DNA of 33,360 bases from the IMG/VR virus record IMGVR_UViG_3300007511_000077, positions 1 to 33,360 of that record. One strand, 5' to 3'. The stretch comes from a virus. The notes beneath the pieces are model-generated. The model searched no databases. It was not told the DNA's origin and saw only the letters and a program-made list of their open reading frames with translations. The position numbers and the translations under genes were made by a program. Below are positions 8,530-15,930 of this stretch, piece by piece. Positions within the stretch are counted from its first letter, which is position 1. Each line of letters opens with the position of its first letter.

Positions 8530-9282
8530 TTATGGCCAATCACCATCCCCTTCACAATAAATATTTTCGATTTGCGCTTGTGAAAGTGCGATGTCGTAGA
8601 TGCGAAAGTCGGAAATTTCGGCATCAAGGAAGTATGCTGGGCTACCGGTTTGACCAGGTATAGCAGCGCCCACGCAGAACCTTTGATTCCCCGTAATGCC
8701 GCTGGCGTCGATGGTGCCTCCATCAGTGCCTTTTACGCCATTAATCCAAATCTCGCGGCGGCTTGATGCATAGTCGAACACACAGGCAACGTGCGACCAG
8801 GTGTCTTGGGCTGGTTCCGAAGCGTAGGAATAGCTTACGTTGTAACGACCAGTGAAAAATCGGAGTTGATTCGAAAGCCAAAAAAGAGCGATCCCCGTTG
8901 CCCAACTGCTATTGAAAGAACAGAAAAACACCGTATCATAATTTCCAAAAGCCCCCGTTGGTTTTATCCAGAAGGAATATGTTGCCAGGTTGCTAGCACC
9001 AAAACTGGCTGCGGCGACCGCGTCGGTCTTACCGTAGGAGTCCGACGTACCGTCCAATGCAATAACGTCCTCGTTCCCCGATCTGTTTCCGTTGCTAGTT
9101 GTGGTAACTGTTTCCCAAGTGATGTTTCTCCTCGTAACTGACGCAGCCCCCACGTCTGTTGCCGTGGTAATGCCATCATTCATTTTCCACCAATGATTCA
9201 TGTTGTCGGCGGCTGTTATGTCGCAGCCGCTAGCACTTGAACGATTAGCTCCAAAAGTTGTAAATGGAAAAGGAACAGGCAT
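8530..9282 (-). CDS. LamG / concanavalin A-like lectin-fold virion protein
   Basis: Probable surface protein with a sugar- or protein-binding jelly-roll, 250 residues. Typical LamG elements occur in order: an ATYSFWIKPTGAFGNYDTVF strand pair near residue 104, TWSHVACVFDYASSRREIWI near residue 160 followed by NGVKGTDGG, and a final DAEISDFRIYDIALSQAQIE. Such domains occur on phage fibres, decoration proteins and other adhesins. It overlaps the preceding gene as TAATG, so it is probably coupled to it, and it precedes scaffold, suggesting a head location. The sequence is clearly GC-richer than its neighbours, which suggests recent acquisition. No signal peptide or membrane segment is seen. Confidence 0.72.
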   Translation of the reverse strand: MPVPFPFTTFGANRSSASGCDITAADNMNHWWKMNDGITTATDVGAASVTRRNITWETVTTTSNGNRSGNEDVIALDGTSDSYGKTDAVAAASFGASNLATYSFWIKPTGAFGNYDTVFFCSFNSSWATGIALFWLSNQLRFFTGRYNVSYSYASEPAQDTWSHVACVFDYASSRREIWINGVKGTDGGTIDASGITGNQRFCVGAAIPGQTGSPAYFLDAEISDFRIYDIALSQAQIENIYCEGDGDWP

Positions 9283-9722
9283 TATTTAAAATCTTTTGTA
9301 GAGTCGGCATAAATAAAAACACCGTCGCTGACTCCACTAACAACATCAATGCTGCCAGCAGCAGTAGTGAGTGTTGGTGCAGTTCCCCCAGGAAATTTAA
9401 ACGAATGAGACATGAATGTAACTGTTCTTGTGCTTCCACTATCTTGTCTCAGAAAGAATAAATAAGAAGCTCCAGCAACAGGGTTGCTTGCTGTGAGTCT
9501 AATGTTTCCATGAAGCTCAAGGTTGAAAATATTACAAGTGCTCGCATCTAAATCAACATTGATACTTGAAGCTGTTGTAATAGATGATGAGGCATATCCC
9601 AAGCGAACGGTGCCAGAAAATGCAATTGCTCCAGAAGCTATAAGTTTGTTGGTATTAATATCAAAAGTCGATCCTGACATTTTTGTCGGATCGCCTGCCG
9701 TAAAACTTCCACCAAAACTCAT
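9282..9722 (-). CDS. Putative virion surface / decoration protein
   Basis: 146 residues, family not recognised. The composition is Ser/Thr/Gly/Ala-rich with alternating hydrophobic residues, as in beta-rich phage surface or fibre modules, for example NIFNLELHGNIRLTASN and AGASYLFFLRQDSGSTRTVT. The tail has a GVSDGVFIYADSTKDFK end resembling the repeat-type C-termini of phage structural proteins. It lies between another probable surface protein and the LamG-like gene and is coupled to the latter by a TAATG overlap. There are no membrane segments. The structural role is inferred from composition and position only. Confidence 0.55.
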   Translation of the reverse strand: MSFGGSFTAGDPTKMSGSTFDINTNKLIASGAIAFSGTVRLGYASSSITTASSINVDLDASTCNIFNLELHGNIRLTASNPVAGASYLFFLRQDSGSTRTVTFMSHSFKFPGGTAPTLTTAAGSIDVVSGVSDGVFIYADSTKDFK

Positions 9723-9745
9723 ATTATTGCTTCTATATTATTCAA

Positions 9746-10210
9746 TTAAGATCCAATGCCCGGATATAAAACCCCACTCTTGCTATCAGTTATGCCCGAG
9801 CCAGTTAACTCGTACATGCTTCCAGTAGGAATTCCAGTTAGTTCAGCAAAGACAACATAAGTTGTCGTAGCACCGGAATGATTGTTTATATAAATCTCTT
9901 TACATTTTACGTTCATTGTTATTGCTTGATTATCTGCATCAAGCGGTATATAATGAAAGCCTTCAACAGTTCCACCAACTCCACCAGTTTGTGGAGTAAA
10001 TGAAACTTGAATAGCATTATTTTGTGCATCATTATTTATAACCGTAACTGATCTTGCGATTGTTGGAAACACTACTTTAACTTCGGTATCATTTGTCAAT
10101 CCTTGATCCCCAGATCCAGTAATATATGGATGACCTGACATTTGATATTGGCCAACTGATGCAATGCCTGGTTGTGTAAATCTATTACTACTTATTTTAT
10201 AACTGCTCAT
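9746..10210 (-). CDS. Putative virion structural / head decoration protein
   Basis: 154 residues, no named family recognised. It looks like a single beta-sandwich with tracts such as KVVFPTIARSVTVINND and YINNHSGATTTYVVFAELTG, and with Gly/Ser/Thr-rich turns. That style is common in small capsid decoration and tail-associated proteins of marine phages. It is the first gene of a three-gene unit (with 9282-9722 and the LamG-like gene) behind a candidate late promoter. The gap to the next gene is 23 nt. High late expression would be consistent with an abundant virion component, but this is inference. Confidence 0.55.
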   Translation of the reverse strand: MSSYKISSNRFTQPGIASVGQYQMSGHPYITGSGDQGLTNDTEVKVVFPTIARSVTVINNDAQNNAIQVSFTPQTGGVGGTVEGFHYIPLDADNQAITMNVKCKEIYINNHSGATTTYVVFAELTGIPTGSMYELTGSGITDSKSGVLYPGIGS

Positions 10211-10240
10211 ACTATTCCTTTTCTAAATATATATTTACAT

Positions 10241-10249
10241 ATAAATAGT
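10241..10249 (-). promoter_or_regulatory. Candidate late promoter motif before decoration unit
   Basis: Coding-strand ACTATTTAT followed by an AT-rich stretch, 30 nt upstream of the ATG at 10210 and just after the stop of the bS21 gene. Confidence 0.55.
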
Positions 10250-10251
10250 TG

Positions 10252-10458
10252 TTAATAATCTCTTTCCTGACTTTCTTTGCGTTTTTGTTTTTCAATCAGC
10301 GCCAATCGACGAAAGTGCTTTTCTCTTTTTAGCTCTGATGGTTTTTTATAATATCTCTTTTCTAAATATTCTTCCATGATTTTTTCTTTCTTTGCTTTTC
10401 TTACAAACCTTTTAATAAGATTTTCAGAAGATTCATTTTTTCTAAGTTTAATTACCAT
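10252..10458 (-). CDS. rpsU: Ribosomal protein bS21 (phage-encoded)
   Basis: 68 residues, the usual bS21 length. It shows the family layout: a short beta start MVIKLRKNES (compare PVIKVRENE in bacterial bS21), a first basic helix ENLIKRFVRKAKKEKIMEEY, a Tyr/Lys-Pro hinge KRYYKKPSELKREKH, and a basic C-terminal helix. bS21 is a late-assembling 30S protein near the mRNA exit and anti-Shine-Dalgarno region. Phage copies are known from pelagiphages and several large phages and are thought to replace host bS21 and bias initiation. Here it follows the prohead genes with a 10-nt gap and precedes the decoration unit, so it is expressed within the structural region. Confidence 0.85.
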   Translation of the reverse strand: MVIKLRKNESSENLIKRFVRKAKKEKIMEEYLEKRYYKKPSELKREKHFRRLALIEKQKRKESQERDY

Positions 10459-10468
10459 TTATATCACT

Positions 10469-10891
10469 TTATTTTAGCTGATCCCATGCATTCCCAGCAA
10501 TACTCATAATACCACTAATATCAACGCCAGCATCATTTGGATCTCTATCCCTCAATGCCCCATGCTGACTTTTGTTACCACTTTGAGTTTTAGTTAAGGG
10601 CTCAGTTCCTTCGAAGATTCCTTTTAATCCAGCAGAATTTTCTAGTTTTCTTTTGGATTCTTCAAGATGCTTTTTAATATCGCTATTCGAGTTAATATTT
10701 TCTCGAACTCTATTAAACGTATTCTTTGGTTTTGCGATTTGTTGTTTTGGAGTTGCACTTGCATTCACACTTCCCAAGCCTTTTGCAACTTCTGTAATAA
10801 TTCCTGAAAGGGTGCCATCTTCAAAGATAACTTCTTTGATACATTCTTTAATAAGAGGCTTTAAGGCTTTTTTTAATTCATCTCTTTTCAT
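10469..10891 (-). CDS. Small head-associated protein, unknown family
   Basis: 140 residues. The N-terminus MKRDELKKALKPLIKECIKE is an amphipathic basic/acidic helix recalling the leader shared by other proteins here, though less conserved. It is followed by VIFEDGTLSGIITEVAKGL and a long hydrophilic, probably disordered, Asn/Lys-rich middle. The C-terminus has a VDISGIMSIAGNAWDQLK helix. ATGA overlap with the protease gene suggests coupled translation, and the position between protease and scaffold recalls the small core proteins near gene 21 in T4. A prohead-core role is plausible but not shown by any motif. Confidence 0.65.
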   Translation of the reverse strand: MKRDELKKALKPLIKECIKEVIFEDGTLSGIITEVAKGLGSVNASATPKQQIAKPKNTFNRVRENINSNSDIKKHLEESKRKLENSAGLKGIFEGTEPLTKTQSGNKSQHGALRDRDPNDAGVDISGIMSIAGNAWDQLK

Positions 10892-11493
10892 TTCTTGCTC
10901 ACAATATCATTTAATAAACGATTTATGCGGTCAGGCTTTGTCCAAATTTGTTTTTGTTTTGATTCATTCATTGTCATATAAGCACCACTTGTTGAAGGCT
11001 CTGATACAATATCGAAACATATTAGTTGAAAATCATCTTCAACGAGAGTTTGACCCTTTGATTCAATGACCGATCCAAGTCCACGAGAAGATATTCCAAG
11101 AGTAACACCATCATTAACAAGTGCTTTTAAAATATTTCCAGATGGCGTCGTCAAAACTTTAATTTTTCCCATTAAATCTTGACCTTCCCACCAAAGAGAT
11201 GTAACCATATGAGAAGCATTCTTAAGGTTTACAACTGAATCTTCTGGATGATCTAGTTCTCCGCATGATCGATATTCTTTCACAGCTTTCATATAGTTTT
11301 GGACTTCTCTTTTGAGAACTTCCAAAGGATAAACTCTCCCATTCCCGTTTTTTTCGTTTGCACGTTGCATAATGCCCGAAAGATAAATGGTCCCATTTTG
11401 GATCTGAATTTTTTCATCTTCGGTTAAAAGATCCTGGCAAACACCACCAGGACAAAGTTCATAATATTCTCTTAAAAGATATTTATTACTCAT
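10888..11493 (-). CDS. 21: Prohead core protease, T4 gp21-like
   Basis: Serine protease that processes scaffold, capsid and internal proteins during head maturation. The 201-residue protein (T4 gp21: 212) carries the family catalytic set: His82 in GELDHPED, Ser135/Ser136 in the LGISSRGLGS loop, and Asp161 in ICFDIVSEPS. These correspond to the ELDHP, GxSSRGxGS and FD elements of T4-type proteases. Upstream is YLSGIMQRANEKNGNGRVYP, another conserved block in which the new N-terminal domain strand ends at the NGRVYP turn. I chose ATG 11493 (MSNKYLLREY) because it overlaps the preceding gene by 8 nt. An in-frame start 7 codons earlier is possible. T4 gp21 cleaves after Glu in L/I-x-E sites, relevant to the leader peptides seen elsewhere. 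Confidence 0.93.
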   Translation of the reverse strand: MSNKYLLREYYELCPGGVCQDLLTEDEKIQIQNGTIYLSGIMQRANEKNGNGRVYPLEVLKREVQNYMKAVKEYRSCGELDHPEDSVVNLKNASHMVTSLWWEGQDLMGKIKVLTTPSGNILKALVNDGVTLGISSRGLGSVIESKGQTLVEDDFQLICFDIVSEPSTSGAYMTMNESKQKQIWTKPDRINRLLNDIVSKK

Positions 11494-12202
11494 TTTCTTT
11501 ACCCTCTTCAACATATTTCTGTGAAATTACGCGAGTTGGTCGCATAGTAATGGGTGCACCTGATTTTTGAAGTGTTATTTTCTCACCTGGTTTGTAGCCC
11601 ATCCCTGAAGTTGGCCGAGTAAGTCGAGCTTCTTTGATTTCCCTACTTAATTCATCAAGCAATTCACCTGCCTTTTTCATATCTGCATCTTCTAGGATGC
11701 CCATTAAAAATGTTTCTAGTTTCCCCATCGCCAAAGCTGCATTTTCAAAACTCTCATTCATTATATTTTCATGAAGACTCGTTTTTAGATAGCGATTTAA
11801 GATTCCCAAAGCTTCATCTTTTAAATCTGAAGAAGGAGCTTGGTGTATCGCAGTTGCAATGATCATAAGATCAGTATCTTTTACCTTTGTGCTGTTTTTA
11901 TTTTCTTCTGTTTCTTTAGGTAAAGTTCCAGATTCAGCGAAGTTTTGAACTTCAATCGCAGTTGAAACAGCATCATTAAGAGCACGAATGCCTTCGTGGA
12001 CTGGATCGTCGCCTTTGCCGTCTATATGTTGTCGAAGCCGTTCTGAAGCGTGATGTAAAATTTCACCAATGCCAATAATAACACCTTTTTCAGCGGGGTC
12101 AAGTGTTAATGTTCTATTTTCAACAGGTAACGGAATATTTTCTGTTATCTTTTTTATTTCTTCCCGAATAACTTCTCTGATATAGTCTTCTTTTACCTTC
12201 AT
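11486..12202 (-). CDS. Leader-type internal head protein candidate
   Basis: 238 residues, family not recognised. It begins MKVKEDYIREVIREEIKKIT, matching the charged-helix leader with an I-x-E-E site found on several proteins in this window. The rest is largely helical, with LHHASERLRQHIDGKG and AALAMGKLETFLMGILEDAD segments, ending with a basic KITLQKSGAPITMRPTRV tail. I chose ATG 12202 because AAAGGA lies just upstream. A TTG 37 codons earlier reads through a GC-rich hairpin region and looks unlikely. It directly precedes the protease gene (8-nt overlap), consistent with a prohead component. Confidence 0.7.
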   Translation of the reverse strand: MKVKEDYIREVIREEIKKITENIPLPVENRTLTLDPAEKGVIIGIGEILHHASERLRQHIDGKGDDPVHEGIRALNDAVSTAIEVQNFAESGTLPKETEENKNSTKVKDTDLMIIATAIHQAPSSDLKDEALGILNRYLKTSLHENIMNESFENAALAMGKLETFLMGILEDADMKKAGELLDELSREIKEARLTRPTSGMGYKPGEKITLQKSGAPITMRPTRVISQKYVEEGKENE

Positions 12203-12223
12203 TTCTTTTTTCCTTTTATTAAA

Positions 12224-12259
12224 GTGCGGGCGCAACCCGCACGGATCTGCAACCAGATC
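12224..12259 (-). other. Two adjacent GC-rich hairpins
   Basis: Within the 118-nt gap 12203-12320 are two perfect inverted repeats. Coding-strand GATCTG-GTTG-CAGATC (12244-12259) is followed after one nucleotide by GTGCGGG-TTGCG-CCCGCAC (12224-12242), then TTTAATAAAA. The second could be a weak terminator or an RNA-processing hairpin just upstream of the ribosome site of the next gene. The segment is far GC-richer than its surroundings. Confidence 0.6.
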
Positions 12260-12320
12260 GGCATCTTCGAACAGGGCGCAAGAAACGCTTTTTGGTTGTC
12301 CACATACTCTCAAACATTAT

Positions 12321-12611
12321 TTATTTACCTCGTATTTTAAAATTTATTCCATCATCATTAAAAATCATACACAATACATATGATGTTCCAGAGCCAATAC
12401 ATGCCAAAATGAATGCAGTAGCTATAGAATAATCAAATGTAAATAGTTCTGTAAAGTCGTTTATCGCCCACAAAAATAAGGCAATCCACCACCCAATACA
12501 CATTGGACAATGAAAGAAATGGTGTGAAGGTCGAATCTTATTGAAGATTTTTCCATAAACTGTAATTTGCGTAAGCCCATAAGCAGCAAGAACAAACAGC
12601 AATAGATTCAT
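12321..12611 (-). CDS. Small membrane protein with CPMCxGWW motif
   Basis: 96 residues with about three membrane segments (roughly 2-19, 38-52 and 62-83). A HCPMCIGWWIALF motif with Cys35 and Cys38 lies at the start of the second. The CPxCxGFW-like signature followed by a membrane helix occurs in the DUF1360-type family of small membrane proteins, known in bacilli and many phages, of unknown function. The start is joined to the stop of the upstream gene (TAATG), so it is in the head-gene operon. Its role may lie in envelope interaction or host takeover. Nothing in the sequence decides this. Confidence 0.65.
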   Translation of the reverse strand: MNLLLFVLAAYGLTQITVYGKIFNKIRPSHHFFHCPMCIGWWIALFLWAINDFTELFTFDYSIATAFILACIGSGTSYVLCMIFNDDGINFKIRGK

Positions 12612-13183
12612 TAATAATATCCATATCCACTTAAATACCGACGAATGCGATGTGGGGTTATAGTTCCCTTCTTTGGATCATGAGGAACTTCGCCAAGCTC
12701 TGTAGAATCATAAGGTTCTGGATCTATAAAATGGTCCTCTATTTCATTTTCAATAAATTCTTGTGCTTCAAATTGTGGGGTGTGTTCTTCAAAAAATTTA
12801 GACGTAGAAAGTAAAACAACCTGAGTCGGACTTACTCCTTCATCAGCTGCTTCTGGGTAGTCTGCTTGTAAGCTTCCATAAACGTTGCCAGATTTAATAC
12901 TTTCTGGCAAAAGAACTCCTTCGGTCGTTAAATATTTAAAATATGTATTTTGATACTCATATATTTCATCATTTAGTTCGTTCTTTGGAAATGTTACTAT
13001 TTTTCTTATGGCTGTATCAAGAATGATATCAAAATGCATATGATCTAAGATCATAATTTTTCCATCCAGAGTTTTTCTTGCTTCAAGAGAAATCTTTACA
13101 GTTCTTTCTTCTATTTTCTCTTTTTCTGCAAGCTTTTCGTCTTTTTGGGCTGCATCTGTATCAACCTTGATTTTAATTGGCAT
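12611..13183 (-). CDS. Unknown acidic protein of the head operon
   Basis: 190 residues, not recognised. The N-terminal third is charged (KDEKLAEKEKIEERTVKISL). The middle reads GKIMILDHMHFDIILDTAIR followed by IVTFPKNELNDEIYEYQNTYF. The C-terminal part is acidic and Pro-rich (EIEDHFIDPEPYDSTELGEV) and ends with a Tyr/Gly-rich RRYLSGYGYY tail. There is no membrane segment. It overlaps the preceding gene by 11 nt and touches the next gene by 1 nt, so it is translated as part of the terminase-portal-protease block. A structural or assembly role is inferred from position alone. Confidence 0.6.
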   Translation of the reverse strand: MPIKIKVDTDAAQKDEKLAEKEKIEERTVKISLEARKTLDGKIMILDHMHFDIILDTAIRKIVTFPKNELNDEIYEYQNTYFKYLTTEGVLLPESIKSGNVYGSLQADYPEAADEGVSPTQVVLLSTSKFFEEHTPQFEAQEFIENEIEDHFIDPEPYDSTELGEVPHDPKKGTITPHRIRRYLSGYGYY

Positions 13184-14000
13184 GAGTATTTATTTCTCCA
13201 ACTAGCTCTTGAATTTTTATAACTTCTTCAACCATCCTTTGATCGGGTGTTCGTGATTTATAAGACTCCAAAAGTTCAACCACATTTTTCGTGTTTTCTA
13301 ACATTTCAGAGTCGTTTAAAAGAACTTCTTTTTTTAATGCTACCGCTAAATCTTTTTTAAGGCGACCCACTTCTTCATTTAAGTATGCTGATAGTTCAAG
13401 ACCATTATTGTAAAAAGATGTAATAAACTTATTAAGAAGCTTTTTCTGCTCTGGCAAAAGTTTATCTCCATATTCATTATTAAATCGTTTAGCAAACGAT
13501 TTAAAAACTATATTGTCCATTGGAACCATTTTTTTGTCTTCTGCAAGAAGGGTCATATTCTTTACTACTTCGTTTTCTAAAAGAACTTTAGACTTAATAG
13601 ATATTTTTTTATTAAAAATCTGGCCAATCGAGGCCAAATCTTTATAGCTTGGCACAAAGTTAGAAAAAATGTCATCAGATAGCATTTTGCGTATTTTTCT
13701 CACAAGTTTATTTTGTTCCGATATTAGTTGTTTTTTATCGATTTCTTTATGACGAGTTTTTACTTCGTTGATAATCTTTTCGGCAGTTAAAAGACCAACC
13801 CCTTTCGTTTGAGTTATTGCCTTATAAAGACGTAGTTCCCTATATATCATCGAACCAGGTGCAAATGCTTCTTTAACAAGCTTAGTTATTTTTTCCCTTA
13901 ATTCAACATTTTGTGAAATGATGGACTTCGTGAGTTCTTGGATTAGAACCTCATAAAGAAATGCACTATTCCTTTTTTTGTTATGTTTGAACTTTATCAT
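13173..14000 (-). CDS. Unknown helical protein of the head operon
   Basis: 275 residues, no named family recognised. It opens MIKFKHNKKRNSAFLYEVLI and continues with a nearly all-helical, Lys/Glu/Leu-rich sequence, for example NVELREKITKLVKEAFA and LNEEVGRLKKDLAVALKKEV. This looks like an assembly or core protein rather than an enzyme. ATG 14000 follows an AAAGG site within the end of the portal gene (20-nt overlap). An earlier in-frame start 13 codons upstream gives a larger overlap. The gene sits directly after portal, where T4 has small prohead-core genes (67, 68), so a prohead-core function is possible but unproven. Confidence 0.65.
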   Translation of the reverse strand: MIKFKHNKKRNSAFLYEVLIQELTKSIISQNVELREKITKLVKEAFAPGSMIYRELRLYKAITQTKGVGLLTAEKIINEVKTRHKEIDKKQLISEQNKLVRKIRKMLSDDIFSNFVPSYKDLASIGQIFNKKISIKSKVLLENEVVKNMTLLAEDKKMVPMDNIVFKSFAKRFNNEYGDKLLPEQKKLLNKFITSFYNNGLELSAYLNEEVGRLKKDLAVALKKEVLLNDSEMLENTKNVVELLESYKSRTPDQRMVEEVIKIQELVGEINTHAN

Positions 14001-15927
14001 TTTTTTTGCCTTTGTTTCCCTTTTTTTCAAGATTTTCAATTATTTGTTGAATCTCAACATCGTTTTCAATAATCTTTAACTCTTGCTCTTTAAAACCTTC
14101 TTCATAATTAGTTTCTAGGTTCTCAAACTGTCCTCTTGCAAGCCGATTAAGATCATCTGCTCCTTTAAAAATACTTCTTGGAGTGTTTTTTCCTGTTTCT
14201 TCGGAATATTTGCTCTTATAGTTTCGCTTTCTTGCTCCCATTGGTCGATTATCTGTTTTAACGGGCGTATATTTTTTCCCTTTGGCGCGTGGGGTTGTAT
14301 AAGGAGCTTCATCTGGGCGCTTCCATTGTAAATCATTACGCTTTCCCGGTTCTGCCAACAAAGTTTCTTCCTCGGCGGGTTCTTCTGGAAGCGCCGCTTC
14401 TTCGGGTGCGGGTTCAACCCCCGGTACTGGTCCCATTTCGTCGCCTGGCGTCATCGGTGCAGCAGCCATCGATTCCGTTTCAAGCATTGCATCTAACTGC
14501 CTATCGAAAAACATCTCTCTTTGATTTCTTACGATTTCAGCATCTGATAAATCAAGAAGATTCTTTGAAACCCATCGCCTACTAAAATATCCTTCGGTTG
14601 CACCACTAGCGATTTCAAACTTTGTTCTCCAATGTTCAAGCTCTTGAAGTTCCATAATCTTTGATGGAGAATTTAAGCGCAACTTAAATGAAATAAGGTC
14701 TTTGCCAGTATATCCTAACGTATATAAATGAATAACTGCAATTTTTTCTAACTCAGAAACAACACTTCGTTGAAGTCGAGTAATAGTTCTTGCAAAACGA
14801 ATATCTTTTTGGGCTAATGTTGTCTTATCTTCAGAACCTTCTTCTCCTTGCGTAAGATAAGAAGCAGGAATTTTGAGAGCTGAAAATAATTTATCACGAA
14901 GATATTTAACATCGTCAATATCTCCCGTATATGTTCCGCCTGGTAATGACTCAATTCGCGTACCACCAGTTGCTCCCCGAACAGGAATAAAGAAATCTTC
15001 ATCAACACTCATTGGATTATATCGCAAATCGACACGACCAGTATCAGCAGAAATAACCTGATTTCTTTTCATTTGTGTTACAACTCTTTCCATATGTTGT
15101 TCAACTTCGTTTTCTGGAATGCCGCCAACATCAATATAAAAAACACGACGTTCTGGCGAACGAACAACACGATATGCCATCATTGCATCTTCCAATAGCA
15201 TTAATTGTCGCCAGATTCGTCGAGATGCCTCAAGCGCCGAAGTTCCATAAGGAACATATTTATCATTTCCAAGAATTCTAAAATGTCCGATTTGCCAGTT
15301 TTCAAATGTTAAACCACCACTATTCCACTGATACTGAGTATAGCTAGGATTTGTTTTATCTTCTCCCTCTAATCTTTCCACTTCAGCAGTTGGAAGACCA
15401 ATTACTGATTTAACACCTATCTTTTCATCAATATCTAAATATAAAAAATAATCTCCATATTTGCACATTGAACGACACCAGCCATATAGATTAAATTCGA
15501 TATTTAAAACACTATAAAAAAGAGTATTTAAAACCTCTTTGATTTCTTCATTGGGGCAATTAATTGTAAGAAGTTTTTGGAGGGCTGATGAAACAGTCAT
15601 TTCATCGGCATATATATCTAACGATGAAGCAATTTCTGGCATATATTCCATTTGATCAAAATCAACATATCGCTCTGCGCGAGCCATATTTGCAGTTGCA
15701 TTCGCAAAAACATTGTCAAAAGAGTTCATACCATATGAAGATTTTTTAAAACTCAATCCAGCAGCTGATTGAAACTTATATTTGTCGAGTTGCCATCTTT
15801 TAAGTTGACGTGGGTTTTGTCTTTTATATTGTGTAATAGGGCCGGAAAGTAATCTTGTTAAAGCTTTAAATAAAAAAGAATCTGGGTTTCTATTGTTATT
15901 ATTATTTTTACTATTTTTATTTGCCAT
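13981..15927 (-). CDS. 20: Portal vertex protein, T4 gp20-like
   Basis: Dodecameric portal through which DNA is packaged and to which the neck attaches, 648 residues (T4 gp20: 524). After a basic start it has the gp20-family region ARAERYVDFDQMEYMPEIAS followed by SLDIYADEMTV. It then has WCRSMCKYGDYFLYLDI, a stem/clip region around LEDAMMAYRVVRSPERRVFY then IDVGGIPENEVEQHMERV, and PASYLTQGEEGSEDKTTLAQ. The C-terminal ~130 residues are a Pro/Glu-rich low-complexity extension ending in a Lys-rich tail, which explains the extra length. AAAGGAT lies 7 nt before the ATG, and the gap to the terminase stop is only 3 nt. Confidence 0.93.
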   Translation of the reverse strand: MANKNSKNNNNNRNPDSFLFKALTRLLSGPITQYKRQNPRQLKRWQLDKYKFQSAAGLSFKKSSYGMNSFDNVFANATANMARAERYVDFDQMEYMPEIASSLDIYADEMTVSSALQKLLTINCPNEEIKEVLNTLFYSVLNIEFNLYGWCRSMCKYGDYFLYLDIDEKIGVKSVIGLPTAEVERLEGEDKTNPSYTQYQWNSGGLTFENWQIGHFRILGNDKYVPYGTSALEASRRIWRQLMLLEDAMMAYRVVRSPERRVFYIDVGGIPENEVEQHMERVVTQMKRNQVISADTGRVDLRYNPMSVDEDFFIPVRGATGGTRIESLPGGTYTGDIDDVKYLRDKLFSALKIPASYLTQGEEGSEDKTTLAQKDIRFARTITRLQRSVVSELEKIAVIHLYTLGYTGKDLISFKLRLNSPSKIMELQELEHWRTKFEIASGATEGYFSRRWVSKNLLDLSDAEIVRNQREMFFDRQLDAMLETESMAAAPMTPGDEMGPVPGVEPAPEEAALPEEPAEEETLLAEPGKRNDLQWKRPDEAPYTTPRAKGKKYTPVKTDNRPMGARKRNYKSKYSEETGKNTPRSIFKGADDLNRLARGQFENLETNYEEGFKEQELKIIENDVEIQQIIENLEKKGNKGKKNDKVQT

Positions 15928-15930
15928 TGT

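Noticed and set aside
12219-12317. A tRNA or tRNA-like gene in the GC-rich gap
   Set aside because: There is a TTCGAAC-like string but no matching T-arm, acceptor or anticodon stem on either strand.
12219-12317. A 32-codon gene across the hairpins (MFESMW start)
   Set aside because: No ribosome site, Arg-rich composition from GC-rich hairpins, no family; noted only as part of the island.
13184-13195. ATAAATA on the coding strand before the 190-residue gene, resembling a canonical T4 late promoter
   Set aside because: It lies inside the preceding gene with no further copies in gaps and only partial match; not supportable alone.
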